In this document: piece by piece, positions 8,901 through 22,320 of the stretch | Numbering within the stretch: the first letter of the stretch is position 1 | Layout: every line of letters begins with the position of its first letter | NCBI RefSeq assembly: GCF_014805685.1 | Contig: NC_060890.1 | Coordinates: 20,734,000-20,797,999 of the forward strand | Direction of reading: 5' to 3' | DNA: 64,000 nt | DNA from: Silurus meridionalis | Taxonomy: Eukaryota > Chordata > Actinopteri > Siluriformes > Siluridae | Notes under the pieces: generated by a model | Database searches by the model: none | Told to the model about the DNA's origin: nothing | What the model saw: the letters and a program-made list of their open reading frames with translations, nothing else | Program-made: the position numbers and the translations under genes

Positions 8901-11900
8901 TCCCAGTCTTGCATCAGTGAAATGAAGAGACTGAAGAAAAAAAAAATGCATGAACCATAATTAGGTAAATGCATCTATTGTAAATAGAATATGCTGTGTT
9001 GGCAGAAAAATGCAGGCTTCTATTTGAACTTTAAATAGTTTAATTTACAAAATAAAACCTATACAGTACCTCACATTACAAAACTTTTCCAGTTACTGTA
9101 CACACAATCCCAACAGCATATGTTTTAGCATGAGTACCTCAAGACTCTGTCCAGGCCTGCAGAGAGTAGCAGTGTGCACTCACGACTGCTCGAGTGTGTG
9201 AAGTGAGCAGGAATTGAAGAATAGGCATCATCTCTCTCCAACAGCACCCACATCCCTCACATCCCGCGTTGTGTCTGTGGCTCTAAAGTGAGATCGATGT
9301 CTTTCTCTCAGACCAGAAAAAAGCCAGGAACAGCTTTAGCATTCAATCTGGAGCTTCTAAAAACAAACGGCACAACTCTTGTCACAAGCTGGACAGATGA
9401 ATATCATACACACCTACAGGATATTGTTTTGGTTTTTGGCATAAGCCAGAAAAGCAGAGAAGTAAATAAGTTGATGGATTTTAGTCAACTCAGTTAACTT
9501 ATTTCACTCGTAACTATAATCCTAAACTCTTTTCACATAAAAGTAGTTGAAACTAAACACATGTAATTCGGTTTATAGATGCATTGGTTATTTTAAACTC
9601 AGCTCTGTTTGGCCTTAGGTGTATTAAATCCTGAACATTTTTTTTTTTCAGATTATGCATTGAATCTTCGAAACAATTAAATATAAGATTTGAGTGGTTT
9701 AGATTAAATATTCTATCTTTATGTTAAATTGAAAACCCCATTGCTACATTGGGTATGTAAATCTTACTTTTCCTAACAATAATATGTGTATAACAACAAT
9801 ACTTGTGTATTTCTTATGTTTTTGTGTTGATTTGCTATTATTGTTGTTTGTAATGTGTTATTATTATCATTGCTTTTTAGATCCAGTGATTGATATTACA
9901 CTGTATCAGTGTGTTTCTTTGTTAAAACCCCTTATTTGATAGTACTGTAAATAATTAACTGGAATTGTAATAGTCTTATTATTTTACTGACTTCAATGAA
10001 TTTACTTACTCTACATTTTTGGTCAATCTTTTACACAATTTCTAAATGAAAAAAAAAAAAAAAAAGAATCATTTGTATACATTTTCAGAATTAGTATAGC
10101 AATTATGAAATGCAGATATAATAAAACAGTGCAAACAAAAACAAAAAGTTTCTAAAGTTTATTTTATGAGCAATGTACCTTAAATGGAAGCACTGATAAA
10201 AGCTTTAAATGAAAAAGGGAAAACTGTATTACATGTGGACCAGCAAAAAAGCACCAACACCTTGAAGTGACAACCTTCCAACCACATCACACACTTTCTG
10301 TTCAATTTTATGTGAAATTCTCATTAAATAACATTCACATAATATGAACAGGAAAGCTCTGGTGAACAGTTTAGGTAGCCACTGTAGGTGTAAACATTTT
10401 GGTATAAACAGAGAAAGATGTTGCCAGGCAAGGTCAAATGCAGATCACAATTTCACACAGATCTTTCAATCTCTGGAAGAGCAGTAGACACATTTATCTA
10501 TATTTCAGAGAAAGACAAAGGAGGAGTGTTTGAAAAGTGTGTGTGAGAGACATCCAGATTGATCGATTGTTTAGGAGCTTCTATTCAGAATAAATGGCTA
10601 TTGTAGTTTTTTCCCCTTGCTAGAAAACAGTAAATCTCATACATTTTATACACTATATCAATCCATGCTCTTACCAACAATGGGTTTGGGTATTTTTATT
10701 TGTGTGTGCGTGTGATATAGCTTTCTAATAAATACCAACTATTAATAGAAAACATGTTGTCCTTAAGGGTATTGCAGAACATACCACACCATTTATAACC
10801 ACTGTAGGGTGTTATAATTCTGTTCAAAGAGAACCGAATTCATGTATTTTAGGTTTAGTATAAAGGCCAATGGTGTCAGGCATGTTTTCTATAATAAATC
10901 ATTTGAAATGAAAACAAATATGGGAGTATGGTTACATCAATAAGTCAATAAGACATTTGCAATGTGCAATTTCATTAAATAAATCTCTGTGCTGAGTGCT
11001 TTGAATTAGTTTTATATTTGCTTATCCATATATTAAACCCTTGTTATTTTATTTAGAGCAGCCCAGTTTAAAAAATAAGTTATTATACAAATCTTTTTAA
11101 TGTTAAATCTTTTGTTCAATCAAAATAATAAATATAAAAATATAAATGTACAATCTGCATTCAAAGTTATGAATGTTAAATATATGGCTGAAGTCAGCAT
11201 TTACACTTTTATCTAATTGTAAATAATTATATAGAATTTTCATCAAATAGTTTTGTATTACTGCCTATTTAAGGATTGTTTGCTTTGCCTGTAGCAGGTG
11301 AGCTGTTGGTGAGATGTACTCTAAACTGGATTGATCCCGTTATCTAGTAGCTGGAACTTCATTCCAACTTGGAAAAGATAATCAAAGCATCTAAACACCT
11401 AGAATAAATTTGCAGTTAGTGAATATCTCTATCCACTAAGTGAACAATTTGATTTGGGTGTTTATAATTTAGGCCTGTCTCTCAATGTATTAAATAGATG
11501 AAATGAATAGGGGTTGTAGTGTCAGATGGTTGATTATTATTTCAGGATCAGTGTGAGGTTTTTTGCTACTGCATGTTGGATTGAGCTTCTCAGTGTCCCA
11601 TGATGTCATTGAGCTGGGAGTGGGATGATGCTGTCTGCCGTGCTTTGTCTTTTTTGTTTTCTGAGTCACAGGAGAGCAATAATGAATATGGATGCAGTTA
11701 CTCTGTAATGAGAGTCGTAGGGAATGGCTCCACAGTCATTTTAAACTCCATTTCTCTCTCCATTCTTTCTGATGATCAATTAAAAAGTAATGGACAACCT
11801 GCTGTGTTTTGTCTGAGGACAGTGTACACCTGTATTTCTGTAACTTGCAGGCAAAAGTCTAAAACTAGCTATATTTATAAATATAATATGTGTATATTGT

Positions 11901-11932
11901 ATATATGATAATTATAACAGCAATAATGTTAA
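5967..11932. other. 6-kb AT-rich gene-free flank
   Basis: No exon, transposon or long microsatellite is recognised. Open frames (for example 7637-7921 and 11600-11908) show no known domain and are chance frames. The segments 8090-8250, 9120-9300 and 11270-11420 are more complex than their surroundings and could hold regulatory sequence, but I see no specific motif cluster. A poly-A run sits at 10048-10065. Confidence 0.5.
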
Positions 11933-11941
11933 TAATAATAA

Positions 11942-11972
<31 letters not shown>

Positions 11973-12073
11973 AAGAAGAAGAAGAAGAAGAAGAAGAAGA
12001 TGATGATGATGAAGAAGAAGAAGAAGATGAAGAAGAAGAAGATGATGATGATGATGATGATGAAGAAGAAGAT
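11933..12073. repeat. (GAA)n/(GAT)n purine-rich tract
   Basis: AAT units pass into a long (AAG)n run and then mixed GAA/GAT blocks. From about 11942 the plus strand is almost purely purine for 60 bases, then purine with regular T. Confidence 0.95.
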
Positions 12074-12317
12074 ATGCATAAGTATGTTTGGTTATTGGTT
12101 TAAATTCACTCCATCATTTTCAGTATGGCAATAACTGAAAGAAAGCATTTATGCTACAGAATAACAAGAAACTAAAGGAGCAACCAACATTTATCAGTAA
12201 GTTTAATATCTTAGTAAGATGTTGGAATTGCCAACTGTCTTATACATCAATCTAGAATCTCCCATAATTGTTTCATTAGGTTAAGATCTGGTTAATGTGA
12301 AGGCCATACTATATCGC

Positions 12318-12400
12318 AATCGATATCAGAATCAGTTTTATTCGCCAAGTATCTCTGTGCATACAACGGATTAATTTCTGCTTCAGAACAAACCAACAGG
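12318..12400 (+). repeat. dispersed-repeat fragment (ATCAGTTTTATTCGCCAAGT type)
   Basis: The phrase AGAATCAGTTTTATTCGCCAAGT followed by GCATACAACGGATT resembles a short repeat common in fish genomes (AGAATCAGCTTTATTGGCCAAGT). Its family is not known to me. The flanks down to 13250 are AT-rich unique DNA with nothing recognised. Confidence 0.4.
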
Positions 12401-13249
12401 GTCTATTTAAAATACAGGCCACAGAACAGCAGTGCTGGACTAAAAACACGAGTTACATTAAACTGTTCTATATAATACACATGACTAGAGCCATTATGAT
12501 AAAATAGTTTATCGGAGGATCAATGTGATGAGTTGGAGTATTTATTTTCAATGACGTTACAGCTTAAGGTGACAACTGAAGCCAAACTACTATATGGCTA
12601 AAATAAATAATAAATGCTCCTTCCTGCAAAATTTATCTTTCCTTTTTAATTGTCATCTGTTTAAATTATGAAAATGCAAATAGATCAGAATCAGACTCTC
12701 AGACAGGAAATGAAATGGTAAGCATAAAGTATATTTTAAATAACTGTTAAAACATTTAAATCATTAAAAGGTTATAACCATATTATTAAAAACTATTCGC
12801 AGAGTTGCATAGCGTCCATTATAGAGTGCAATAAAGCAATTACAGACGAAAAAAACATTACAGAAGGACCTTACTATAATATTGATAAGGTTATTTAAAA
12901 GAAGGATATATAAACCTGTTCATAGATTCATGTATTACATTTCATGGCAATAACATACAATTACAAATGCCATTTTAACTCAATTAATTGACCTTTTAAC
13001 CTTCAATTTAATTCTCAACAATATTATTATTTTAAAAATTACTTTGGCCCATACATCATTTGGCCGCATCAAATACAATAACTTTACAATAAATTCAGAA
13101 TGAAGTTTTGTAATTCCTCAATACAGTTTTCAAATGAAAAAATACATTACGTTACATTCTTATATGCTGTATCTTGTCACAATTTGTGCTACCTATATTT
13201 TACTCTAAGACGGAGCAACAGAAAGTTTTTATCCCTGATTCAGCAAAAT

Positions 13250-13620
13250 ATGATTGCAAATACTGTGTCAGCTCGATAAGTGACACTGAGCGCGAACACT
13301 GAGCTTTGCTTCACACTCCATTTCCTCTCTCTGCCTTTCACTGATACTGACTAATTATATCGAAAGGCAAATTTATGCCACTGCTTTTAAAACCGCACTA
13401 AAAAATATTATCTGATTGGAGACATTCTTTGATTAATGACTCTCTGCTCGGAGGCTTAATGCAGGCATTAGATTTTAAATCGCAGCAGATCTTTGTGTGC
13501 CGTATGAAGGCTACACCTCTCTCCATTTTTGCAGCGATGGCAGAAATCTCTGGGACGGGCATTAAGGAACTGAAGTGATGCCCTGTAACTGATCCTATCT
13601 ATCTGATGATTTGATGGGAA
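13250..13620. promoter_or_regulatory. candidate conserved non-coding element
   Basis: After several kilobases of AT-rich DNA this block is balanced in composition, free of simple repeats and non-coding. It carries homeodomain-type cores: GACTAATTATATC near 13348, TTTGATTAATGACTC near 13429 and CTTAATGCAGGCATTAG near 13456. This is the texture of vertebrate developmental enhancers. The call rests on composition and motifs, without an alignment. Confidence 0.4.
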
Positions 13621-13919
13621 TTCTTATGCATGTACAATGGTAAGGTGTTAATGTGTTAAAAGTAGTGAGCTCACTGAGTAGGAATTAAAAAATGTTTCGT
13701 CAAATTATATAGGACAGAGATATATTTAGCTCATCCTGAATGAAAAGAAAGCAAAAAGGCATAAAGAGACACTTGTAAAGCTTTACTAAAAGAGTAATTA
13801 TTTTCCTTTTGCTATTTCATTCAGCACAAAAGCAAATATCCAAGACTACATCATGACAGCTGAGGAATGTATGAAGACAAATGATATTATGCTAACAGCA
13901 ACTTAATGACAGATTTTTA

Positions 13920-14220
13920 ATTTTCTATACATGGTCATTTTCTAGCTAGTGGATCATGTGCAAGGAGCTAATTAGGAGTGGTTCTCGGAGAGGAAAAAAA
14001 AATAACTCCTCATTTTCAAGGATAATGGAAGAGAAACGTTCAAAATTAATGGCACTATTTATCTTTTTTAAATTTCCATCTTTCTCTGCTGATGGCTCTG
14101 CTCCCAAAGGAAAATATTCATAAAACAACGGAACTGACGCCTTAACTTAATAGGTTATTAAAAATGTTCTTGTGTGTGGCACTCGCTCTCCTTTGGAGCA
14201 GCTGTACATTTAAATTGAAG
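13920..14220. promoter_or_regulatory. candidate conserved non-coding element with CTAATTAG
   Basis: A complex, non-repetitive block containing the perfect homeodomain palindrome CTAATTAG (13968-13975) and AAATTAATGGCAC near 14043. The minus-strand frame at 13946-14128 has no recognisable domain. Conservation is predicted, not observed. Confidence 0.35.
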
Positions 14221-15289
14221 TTGTGCCGTTTACAGATTCACATACACTGTGTATACACTTTTATTTATTTCATTACTCAATGATGTTACACTAGAGGCAG
14301 TCAGGTGTTGGCCAATTCAGATTTAACAGTGAGTCCGAGTGGGATTATCAGAACAGCGAGGTTCAGCGTTATATGCCTGTATATGCATTAGCTAACCTGT
14401 GTGTCTATGCACATGTTTTTGTTGTTATTTTCTCTTTCATTATTCCACCACAAATGTAAGAATCAGTCACCTGTCACCTTCTGCCTAGTGAGAAAGTACT
14501 CCCGACATGCAGGATGGTAACTTCACATCAGTAGGACACAATTTTTAAATAGGTGAAATAACTATATTTAGCCGATCTGAGCGTTTTTTTTGTTCAAGGT
14601 TGGGGGTAAATCTGTTCATTTCACTGAAGCCTTTGATAGTTTTACAGACCCCTTTGTGCTTATGATGGGTCTCGGCAGCTTATCATAAACACGTCTCTGT
14701 TATTACGTGCTAACGATGACACATTTCTTGTTTGGCCTTCAAGGACACAGCACTGAGCTTCACTACAGTAGCAGCATTCAATGCCCAATGATTTTTTCAA
14801 GACATTTTAAAAACACTGGGGAGGTGAAATGATTTATGAATCAGAATAAATAATTTATAGTTCTGCCTGCCTCAAATTTGAAGCTTAAAAATACTTATAA
14901 AACTGCCTGTTTTGTAGCAAAGATTAGTACGATGATAATAAATCAATTTCACAAACTAACAACAGTGAGTCAAAAAAGGAAAAGTTACCTATATGACACA
15001 CAATACTGGTGTTGAAGGCTAATTTTAAAATGGATTTACATTCTCTGTAATGCTTTCATTCACTTCTCTTGAATACAATTTATGTTTGCTGCAAACTTTT
15101 GTACATAAAGTGAACTAATGAAGTAATGCATGGATAGAATATCTGTCATTCACGCTCATTTTAAAAGTTGTGATCTTATTTACAGTTTTCTCGATTGTTG
15201 CTTCTCTTGTCAATTTTAAGATTAATAACATTTTCTTTGGCCATTTCAGAAACTAAAAAATTGTCTGCTGCGCAAATTTATCATTTCTA
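14221..15289. other. unique flank, nothing definite
   Basis: Unique sequence with no repeat family or exon recognised. The part around 14640-14780 is less AT-rich than the rest and might belong to a regulatory block. Confidence 0.45.
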
Positions 15290-15790
15290 AGACAGGGCCT
15301 ATATGCTGAATTCCACCCCCAAGGATTCTCCCCTCCTCTTTTCAATTTCTGCTTAGAAATTCTGCATGGTGAAAAGCTTAAAGTAGAACATATTGGGGTG
15401 CTCAGATGTGCCTGACCTGTTTATGCGAGAGGAAGTTGATAGGCTGTTGAATTCCCCTGCGGCTTGTGGCCCAGTGAGGGGGGCTATTCTTTAAACGGAC
15501 TCTCTGATACTTTCACATAATACAAGGAATAACTCAGACAACAGGACTGAATATTTCATTTGTTATCCATATTCCTTGTGGGCAGAAATGATAGGGAAAT
15601 GTAAAAACAGAGATTGGAGCCTCTGGAGTGGGAACGTTTGAGATGCTATTTTGCTGTCTATAGACGGAGTGGATGCTGAACCCCCTGCCTGAACTACATC
15701 CATCTTGTAGGCAGCTGGGATCACTGCTCTTAATGCTGCCATGTGTTAACTCACTCTGTCTGAACTTTCTGCTGCTCATCTTATAAACCG
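15290..15790. promoter_or_regulatory. candidate conserved non-coding element
   Basis: About 500 bases of high-complexity sequence between AT-rich flanks, with no simple repeats. The minus-strand frame 15534-15779 shows no known domain or splice sites that I trust. Resembles a regulatory block or an untranslated exon; the first is favoured by the setting upstream of pax2. Confidence 0.35.
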
Positions 15791-16197
15791 AGGCTCATTG
15801 TAGGCTCATTGTTCTATAAATGCTTTCACTGTTGAATTAACCAAAATTCAGCCATTATTGATGTAACAGAAAATTATAAGCATTGCTTTGTAAGGTTAAA
15901 AACCATAAAAATCATAGTTTGCAGACTATTTAACTGTCAGCCATCTTGAAGCCTTTTTGTTCATCTACTGTATCTAAATTACCATTTGGGGTTATTAAAC
16001 ATGCTAAATATTTATACTTTATCATATACATCTATTCATTGAAATTATTGACAAAAATATTTATAATATTTATGGACGAATGCACTTGAAAATATTTCTG
16101 GGCTTTAACTGCTTTAAAGGAAGTGGGAAAAAATGAGCAAAATGACAATGTAGTTTTTCTGGAAATGAGAAATAATAATAAATAATTAGTTATATTA
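15791..16197. other. AT-rich spacer
   Basis: AT-rich unique sequence; no feature seen. Confidence 0.5.
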
Positions 16198-16246
16198 ATA
16201 GTTGTAGTAGTAGTAATAATAGTAGTAGTAGTGGTAGTAGTAGTTG
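16198..16246. repeat. imperfect (TAG)n tract
   Basis: TAG/TAA/TGG triplets repeated about 15 times. Confidence 0.85.
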
Positions 16247-18899
16247 AGTCAGAGCAAGAAATTGTCTATTAAAGACAGAATAAAAGATCATTTGGGTGTG
16301 AGGTGGAATAAAATTTGGATAGTACTAGTTCACACATAACAATAATGAGCTCACCAAAGATTCTTACAAGCATAATGCTAAGTTTCATGAGGAGCACTAT
16401 AAGTGTCTCCTCTGAATTAACTCACCTGTCAAGTGATGATTATGAAAATGAGGCAGGATCACACACTCACGCTGGAGACCATCATCTCATCTTTCCCAAA
16501 ACTTCTTACTGAGCTAAATTTGGCTGCAGTTGTCCATGCTCAGAGATTGTTCATTACTATGTGTTATCCTGCTCCTTATCCAGCCATTGCATATTTTTTT
16601 TAGCTCCTTTCAACTCTGTCTCTCTTTCTCTCTCTCTCGCTCTCTCTCTCATTTCTTCCTTGCCTATTTTGCACTAATTTCCCTCCATCTGCCTGTGCAT
16701 CTGTTTGAGGGCCGGCAAAAGGATGTGAAATATTGCTCACAGAACAGAAAAGTCAGCTTTTCTTCTCCTTCTGCTTTAGCTCTGTCTATCTTTTTTTCTT
16801 TGTCTTTTCTCTGTTGCTTCTTTTCTCTTCCTGCCATTGTGCTTGAATCAGGAGGGGTTTGATTTGCACTGTGAGCTTAAGCCTCTTTTACAGGCTAATT
16901 CTACATGTAAACCTGTGTGCTGGTGTGAGTGTGTCCAAGAGAAGGCAGAAATTGCAGAAGAAAAGGAGATATGTGTGAATGAGGGGAGTTCTGTGGAGAA
17001 GAGTAGGTAATTTCCTTTCCATGTCTGACCGTTTGACCAATAAGCGGAGTCAACAAGGTGGCACAAAAGATCAGAAAGGTGTTATTGTAATAATCAGACA
17101 AAAGCCTGGGGTGTGCTTAGAATTACACGACTGAGAAAAGACAGTGACCCCCACCAAAACACCACCACTTCCCCAAATCCAAAGCTTCCTTCCCTATCCA
17201 CTCTTTGAGGAAGGACAATAGGGGAAAACGGGTGGGGATGTGGGAGGCCTTTCTGTCCCCATCAGTGCCTGCATGGATTACACATTCCTCCCCAGGTCCA
17301 GGGTTGCTGGGCATTCTGGGCAACCGTGGAGATTTACTCTGGTGTATATAGGGAGCTGCTATATTGTATTTTTCCCTGTCTCTCATTTTGCACCTAAAGA
17401 ATCTGTATGTCATGGAAAATAAAAACAAACAAACAAACAAACAAAAAAAAGAATTTAAGCAATTTATACCTTGTGGTTTACGCCTGGTATTTAAAGAGGT
17501 AATTGCGATCATACAGAATTATTGGGTTTTTATTTGGATTATGTATTCAGTTTTAAATGTAATAGGAGCTTATAATTTTAAACAAACACTCAATAACACT
17601 CAGTATTACTTGGAATTTAGCAGATAAAAATAATGTTTATAAGCAACTCCTTAAAAATGATGCTTCTTAAAAACAAATTAAGATACTAATGAATGAAATG
17701 ATGTTATTAGATACAAAATAAAATCAAATAATATACAAAAAAATACGATAACATTTGCATTTAGTGCTTTATCAAGAAAATCCTATAAATGTAAATACAG
17801 GTTTCAGTCCCAGATCAGCAAGACAGGGTTGACAGTAGCAAGAAAGACCCTGAGTGGAACAAATCTTAAAGAAGAAGCCATCCTTTATATTGTGATTATA
17901 AATCATGAGAAAGGTGAAGGGCAAAAGTCAAACAGTACTAAGTATGTTGGAAAGATATTTATTATGGGCATTTTGTGAATCCTGGGATGAACACAATATT
18001 CATGATTACAGCAGTGATTTCTTGAGTACAATTTAACTAACTCCAAGTTTGACTGCAAGTTTACTAATTCATCTCGGTAATGAACCTTTTACCCATTCAT
18101 ATCACCCCTTGATATTTGTCAATTTTAGTAGCATAAACACTAAGTTGTGCACCATTCAGAGCCTCTGCAAGCGAATTAATTGAGAGCCAAAAGGTTTTAG
18201 AGGATTCTATTGCGAAACACTCGATTTTATGATATTACACAGAACTTTTAAGGATTCATCTGGACAATTCATACGATTTCATGTGCTTAGTGAATCATAA
18301 AATAAAGCTATAGACTTTATAGCACATAAATAGGGTTATGGACAATTGAACTAGCAGTTCCTTTTGAAAATCTTGCATGTCAGATGCAAAGTTATGAGCA
18401 GTTAAGTTTAGGACTTGAGGCAGCAGGTAGTTAATAGTTAGACTTTTGCTTACATTAAAGAAAATCACTTGTTATTGAAGCAACAAATGCTTTGAGAGCT
18501 TGTGTTTTAAACCTGGAGGTTATGACATTTTAACATTTAAACAATTCTAATTTTGTATGAACAAGATCCTGAAAATACAGCTTAGCTAAAAAAGTACACA
18601 AGCGTTATCTTTTTCGTATTTTGCATGTATTGGTTTGCTTTTATAAATAATTGATCACAAATAGTGTTGTAAAGTAATTTATAGTGTGTAATAGGTCCTG
18701 ATGGGCTTTTAGAGCAGCCCTTACCTTGTGAATTTTTGTCCATTTCCATAACTGCCGGTAGTGATATTTGTCTTGCTATTGCTGCTCATCAGCACACTTT
18801 TTTTTTTTTCCCTGGGAGCTTTTTTCCTCTCCCCATGGGGAACACTTTAGATAACTCACCACATTACATGCTTATGTTTCCTTTCTTAGTGCTGCACAT

Positions 18900-18900
<1 letters not shown>
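16247..18900. other. gene-free flank with short pyrimidine tracts
   Basis: Short TC-rich stretches (16618-16652 and 16745-16835) inflate the frame at 16530-16862. A (AAAC)n run lies at 17420-17445. The region 16840-17400 is comparatively complex but shows no protein similarity on either strand. The remainder to 18700 is AT-rich with no recognised feature. Confidence 0.5.
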
Positions 18901-18901
<1 letters not shown>

Positions 18902-18958
<57 letters not shown>

Positions 18959-18973
18959 CTCTTGCTCTCTCTC
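18902..18973. repeat. (CT)n microsatellite
   Basis: About 27 perfect CT units, then CGCTCTCTTGCTCTCTCTC. Confidence 0.95.
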
Positions 18974-18984
18974 AGTTTTATATT

Positions 18985-19440
18985 AGTGATCAGTGAAAGA
19001 CGCCTCTGGCAATCCCTGCGCAAATAAAAGCTGACATGGTCTTTTACTCAAATCTTCTCCCCTTTCTCGGCCTGCATGCCCCCTCCAGAGATTACCCCTG
19101 TAACAACAATTATTCCAAATGTCAATGCTTCCTGCCCAGAGGGCCTCAGGCAAGCGAAGATTAAATCTTTCAACATGAAAAAAAAAATTAAAATGTGCTT
19201 GAGTAGATGTAGTGTGAAGCGAGGATTTTTGGTCATCAGGGGCAAAATTGGTGGTGTTTCAGCGAGTGTATTTTCTTGCTGTTGACTATTAACCCCACTC
19301 TAAGAGGGGCTACATGTCTTGTCAAGAGCAAAAGCCTACTGGAGGGAGAGACATTATACTGTTTGCAATGGAGGCCTGTCACGAACAAATGAGAGGAATG
19401 GAAAAAAAATACATGACCACCTCTTGTGCTAAGGCAGTCA
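18985..19440. promoter_or_regulatory. candidate conserved non-coding element
   Basis: A repeat-free block of mixed composition just right of the CT repeat, including ACAACAATTATTCC (SOX/ATTA-like) near 19106. Short frames on both strands have no recognisable domain. Inference from composition only. Confidence 0.3.
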
Positions 19441-19625
19441 AGCATTAAGTGATTATAGTTTTTGCCCAAATGTAATGTCCTTATATATTTCTAAGCATTT
19501 ATAGCAGATTGACAATAATGTCAATACATTTAGGCATGTTTGTGGCAAAAGAATTTTTAAATATGACACAAAATAGGGGCATTGATGTTCAAGACTTTAT
19601 GTTTGTGTGTGCGTGTGCAAGGGTA

Positions 19626-19627
<2 letters not shown>

Positions 19628-19686
<59 letters not shown>
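19628..19686. repeat. (GT)n microsatellite
   Basis: About 28 GT units in a wider TG-rich context starting near 19600. Confidence 0.95.
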
Positions 19687-19695
<9 letters not shown>

Positions 19696-20869
19696 GTAAG
19701 AGGTCATGGTAATGTTGTTTGTAGTGTGTAGTTGCTTAGTGTTTTTGGACAGGGTCCAGTCCATTGGAGTGAATCTGAGCATGCCACACCGGTGAATCTG
19801 TCGCTTCTAAACGACCTTCATGACCCCTGGCGTCCTCCCCAGGGACCTTCACTTTCAGAGCCACTGGATTTATGCCAGTCTTGTTCACTGTCCAATAGCA
19901 AACCGACAAAATTCATGTGCATTTTCTGTAAATAAAGATTAGAAGTGTGTGGAAGAAAAAACTCACAAAAAAGCTGCATTACATTGTCAATGTAATTTCA
20001 TAAATCTTGTGTCTGAAGTGACTCTTTATTTAAGACCAGAAAAGGAGAAAATAAGAATAGCAAAAGTTATAACTCAAGTTTTTTATATTTATTTTAATAA
20101 AATAACTATTTATTCATGTACTCACAAATGCACATTTTGCATAAGCTAAATGATATATTCACATTAGAGCTAACTGTGGGTTTACCTGCCTTTGGAAAAA
20201 TAATAATTAATATGAAAATGTAGGATTTATAACGTATATAGTTTGCCTGTAATGCCTCAATAACACTATTTTGATATTTTTAAAATAAGTAATAAAGGTT
20301 AATGCACGTTAATCTTATATCAAGAATCCAAAACTCCAATTCCCACTTATATACAGTGTTATATGAGTCTTGAGAAAAGTGTTCTTCAATTAGTAAATAC
20401 TAGTTCTGTAAATATCCTTCTCCTAGTCTTACATACTATAACTAATCCCCAAATTTGAACATATTAAATACCCAGGCCCAGATCTTTGTATATGAGTATA
20501 AAATTAAACAGTTGAATTCAAAATAAGTATACATGTTAAAATATGTTCTATATTAGTCAAGTGCTTTCTCTTTTCATCATAAGTATGTTATAGTAATAGT
20601 ATACAGTATAAGTATGTCAAAATATTGTGCACATACGGTACAAAATCTGCAGTGTTTTTTTCTAGATGGAACTTAGAATAAAAATTTGATGGTATATTTA
20701 AAAAAAAAATGTACAAGATGAGACATGTATAGTCACACATTTATCTGTTAAGGGACATTAGAAGGGTCTTAAAAGTTCAAGTGCTGTCAGCAGCACTGGG
20801 ACCTTCAGTAGATTGAAAATAAGTGTGTGGAGCAGCTTGTTCTCCATTTTAATTGTAAAACAGATAAGC
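19687..20869. other. unique flank; complex patch 19735-19920 then AT-rich DNA
   Basis: The patch 19735-19920 is GC-richer and could be regulatory. From 19930 to 20870 the DNA is AT-rich with no exon or repeat recognised. Confidence 0.45.
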
Positions 20870-21660
20870 GCTAAACACTCCTCAGGAATAAATGACTTGT
20901 GAGTAATTACTATCTATTACCTCTCTTCCCCAGGGAGCTGTTTACGTGGGCCAGATGGCCACCAAAATGGGATTTAGGGAGAAAATTGACAACATTATTC
21001 ACCAAGGCATTATCAATTACCTGGCTATCAATTTTACAGTAATCAAGTTGAATATGCGAAGGGTTTCTTGGAGTTGCAATAATTTAAAGCCTTTTTTGAA
21101 GCTCTGGACATTTGGGTGTCATTGTCATTGAGATTTATAAGCTGGTGTTGGGTGACCCTCCTCCTTTGTTGGAACAGGAAAGGCAGTAGATGAAGGCTGA
21201 GGAGAGGACATACACGGGCCATAAAGAACAAAGGCAATGGCTTTTATGTGTTTTGTACATGCGTTATTTGCATGGTCGGCTTCAGCAAGGTGAAATGGAG
21301 CCATTGTTTCCCGGTTCTAAGAGCCCCAATTACCAAAACGCATCGCTAAGAAGTGACATTAGGCAGTGCTTTAGTGCTTTCATTATAGAAGCATAATGAA
21401 CCCACTCAAATCAAGTGTGACTTTCATTTTCCTGATTGTCAGGTGTTTTATTTGTGTTTTATGTAATATTTTCCATATTGTAATGATGATGACTGTGTGG
21501 ATAAGCACTAACCTACAGATTAAGGGCTGGAGCTTATCATTACCTAGTTTCATAATGTCCCATCACAACTGCACTCAAAGCTGCTTTAGCTTTGAGATGC
21601 TAACAGTGCCTAAATGCTGTCAGGCTTCACTGACCAAATTAGCCTTTTTCTAATGCTACG
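20870..21660. promoter_or_regulatory. candidate conserved non-coding block
   Basis: About 800 bases nearly free of simple repeats with many homeodomain-type cores: GTGAGTAATTACTATC (near 20900), CATTATCAATTACC (21007), CCCCAATTACC (21324) and CATTACC/ACCTAG (21539). No reading frame has a recognised domain. Texture matches developmental enhancers; conservation not tested. Confidence 0.42.
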
Positions 21661-22139
21661 GATACTAATGACATTGGAGTGAGAATGCCATTAGATCTGA
21701 TGTGTATTCTGCATTTAAACGTGCATGAAAAAAATGCTTGTTGATGTAAAACAGGAGAAATAGTTAAGCCACTTTCAAATCACACAGTCTACAGATTCCA
21801 ATAATAACAACAAAGAGTGAAAATATTGCATTTCCACAAAACATAAGCATAAATGTTTGAAATCTTTTGGCCTTAAATCACCACTGCATCGCACTGAGCT
21901 TGCTCCAGATCTGCTCCACTCACTAAAGGAAAAGATGATTACCTAATGAGCTGAAACCAGTATTTTAAGACAGTGAAAGCACTAAACTATTTGATCAATA
22001 CACCAAGGCAGCTGATCTCCCATGAAGCAAAAAATAAAGTTTGGTTTGAGTTATTTTATAAATGTTGTCATGTGAAAATCATTTAACACATTCTTTAACT
22101 TCTATAACTTTAGTTATCAGAAACTTTTAAAACGCTCTA
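21661..22139. other. unique flank, nothing definite
   Basis: AT-rich unique DNA, with a slightly more complex patch at 21870-22020. No gene or repeat recognised. Confidence 0.45.
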
Positions 22140-22320
22140 ATGGCCCTGCCAGAGAGCCTTAATCCGAAAACCGCCCATCTATATGCATGAATACTAGATA
22201 TGCCTGGTAGCTGATTTGCATAAACGCGAATGTCGATTGAATATATGCAAAATGTGGATGTTAACAGGAGCTGGATTATATAAATCCACACATTTCCAAT
22301 CATGCAAATCATGTTGTCTT
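22140..22320. promoter_or_regulatory. candidate enhancer with a POU-octamer cluster
   Basis: Within 130 bases there are two perfect octamers, ATTTGCAT (22214-22221) and ATGCAAAT (22302-22309), a one-mismatch copy ATGCAAAA (22245-22252), and ATGCAT (22183-22188). POU-family factors bind this motif, and in zebrafish the POU factor Pou5f3 (spiel-ohne-grenzen) is needed for midbrain-hindbrain expression of pax2a. The motifs are seen; the link to pax2 is inferred. Confidence 0.45.
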
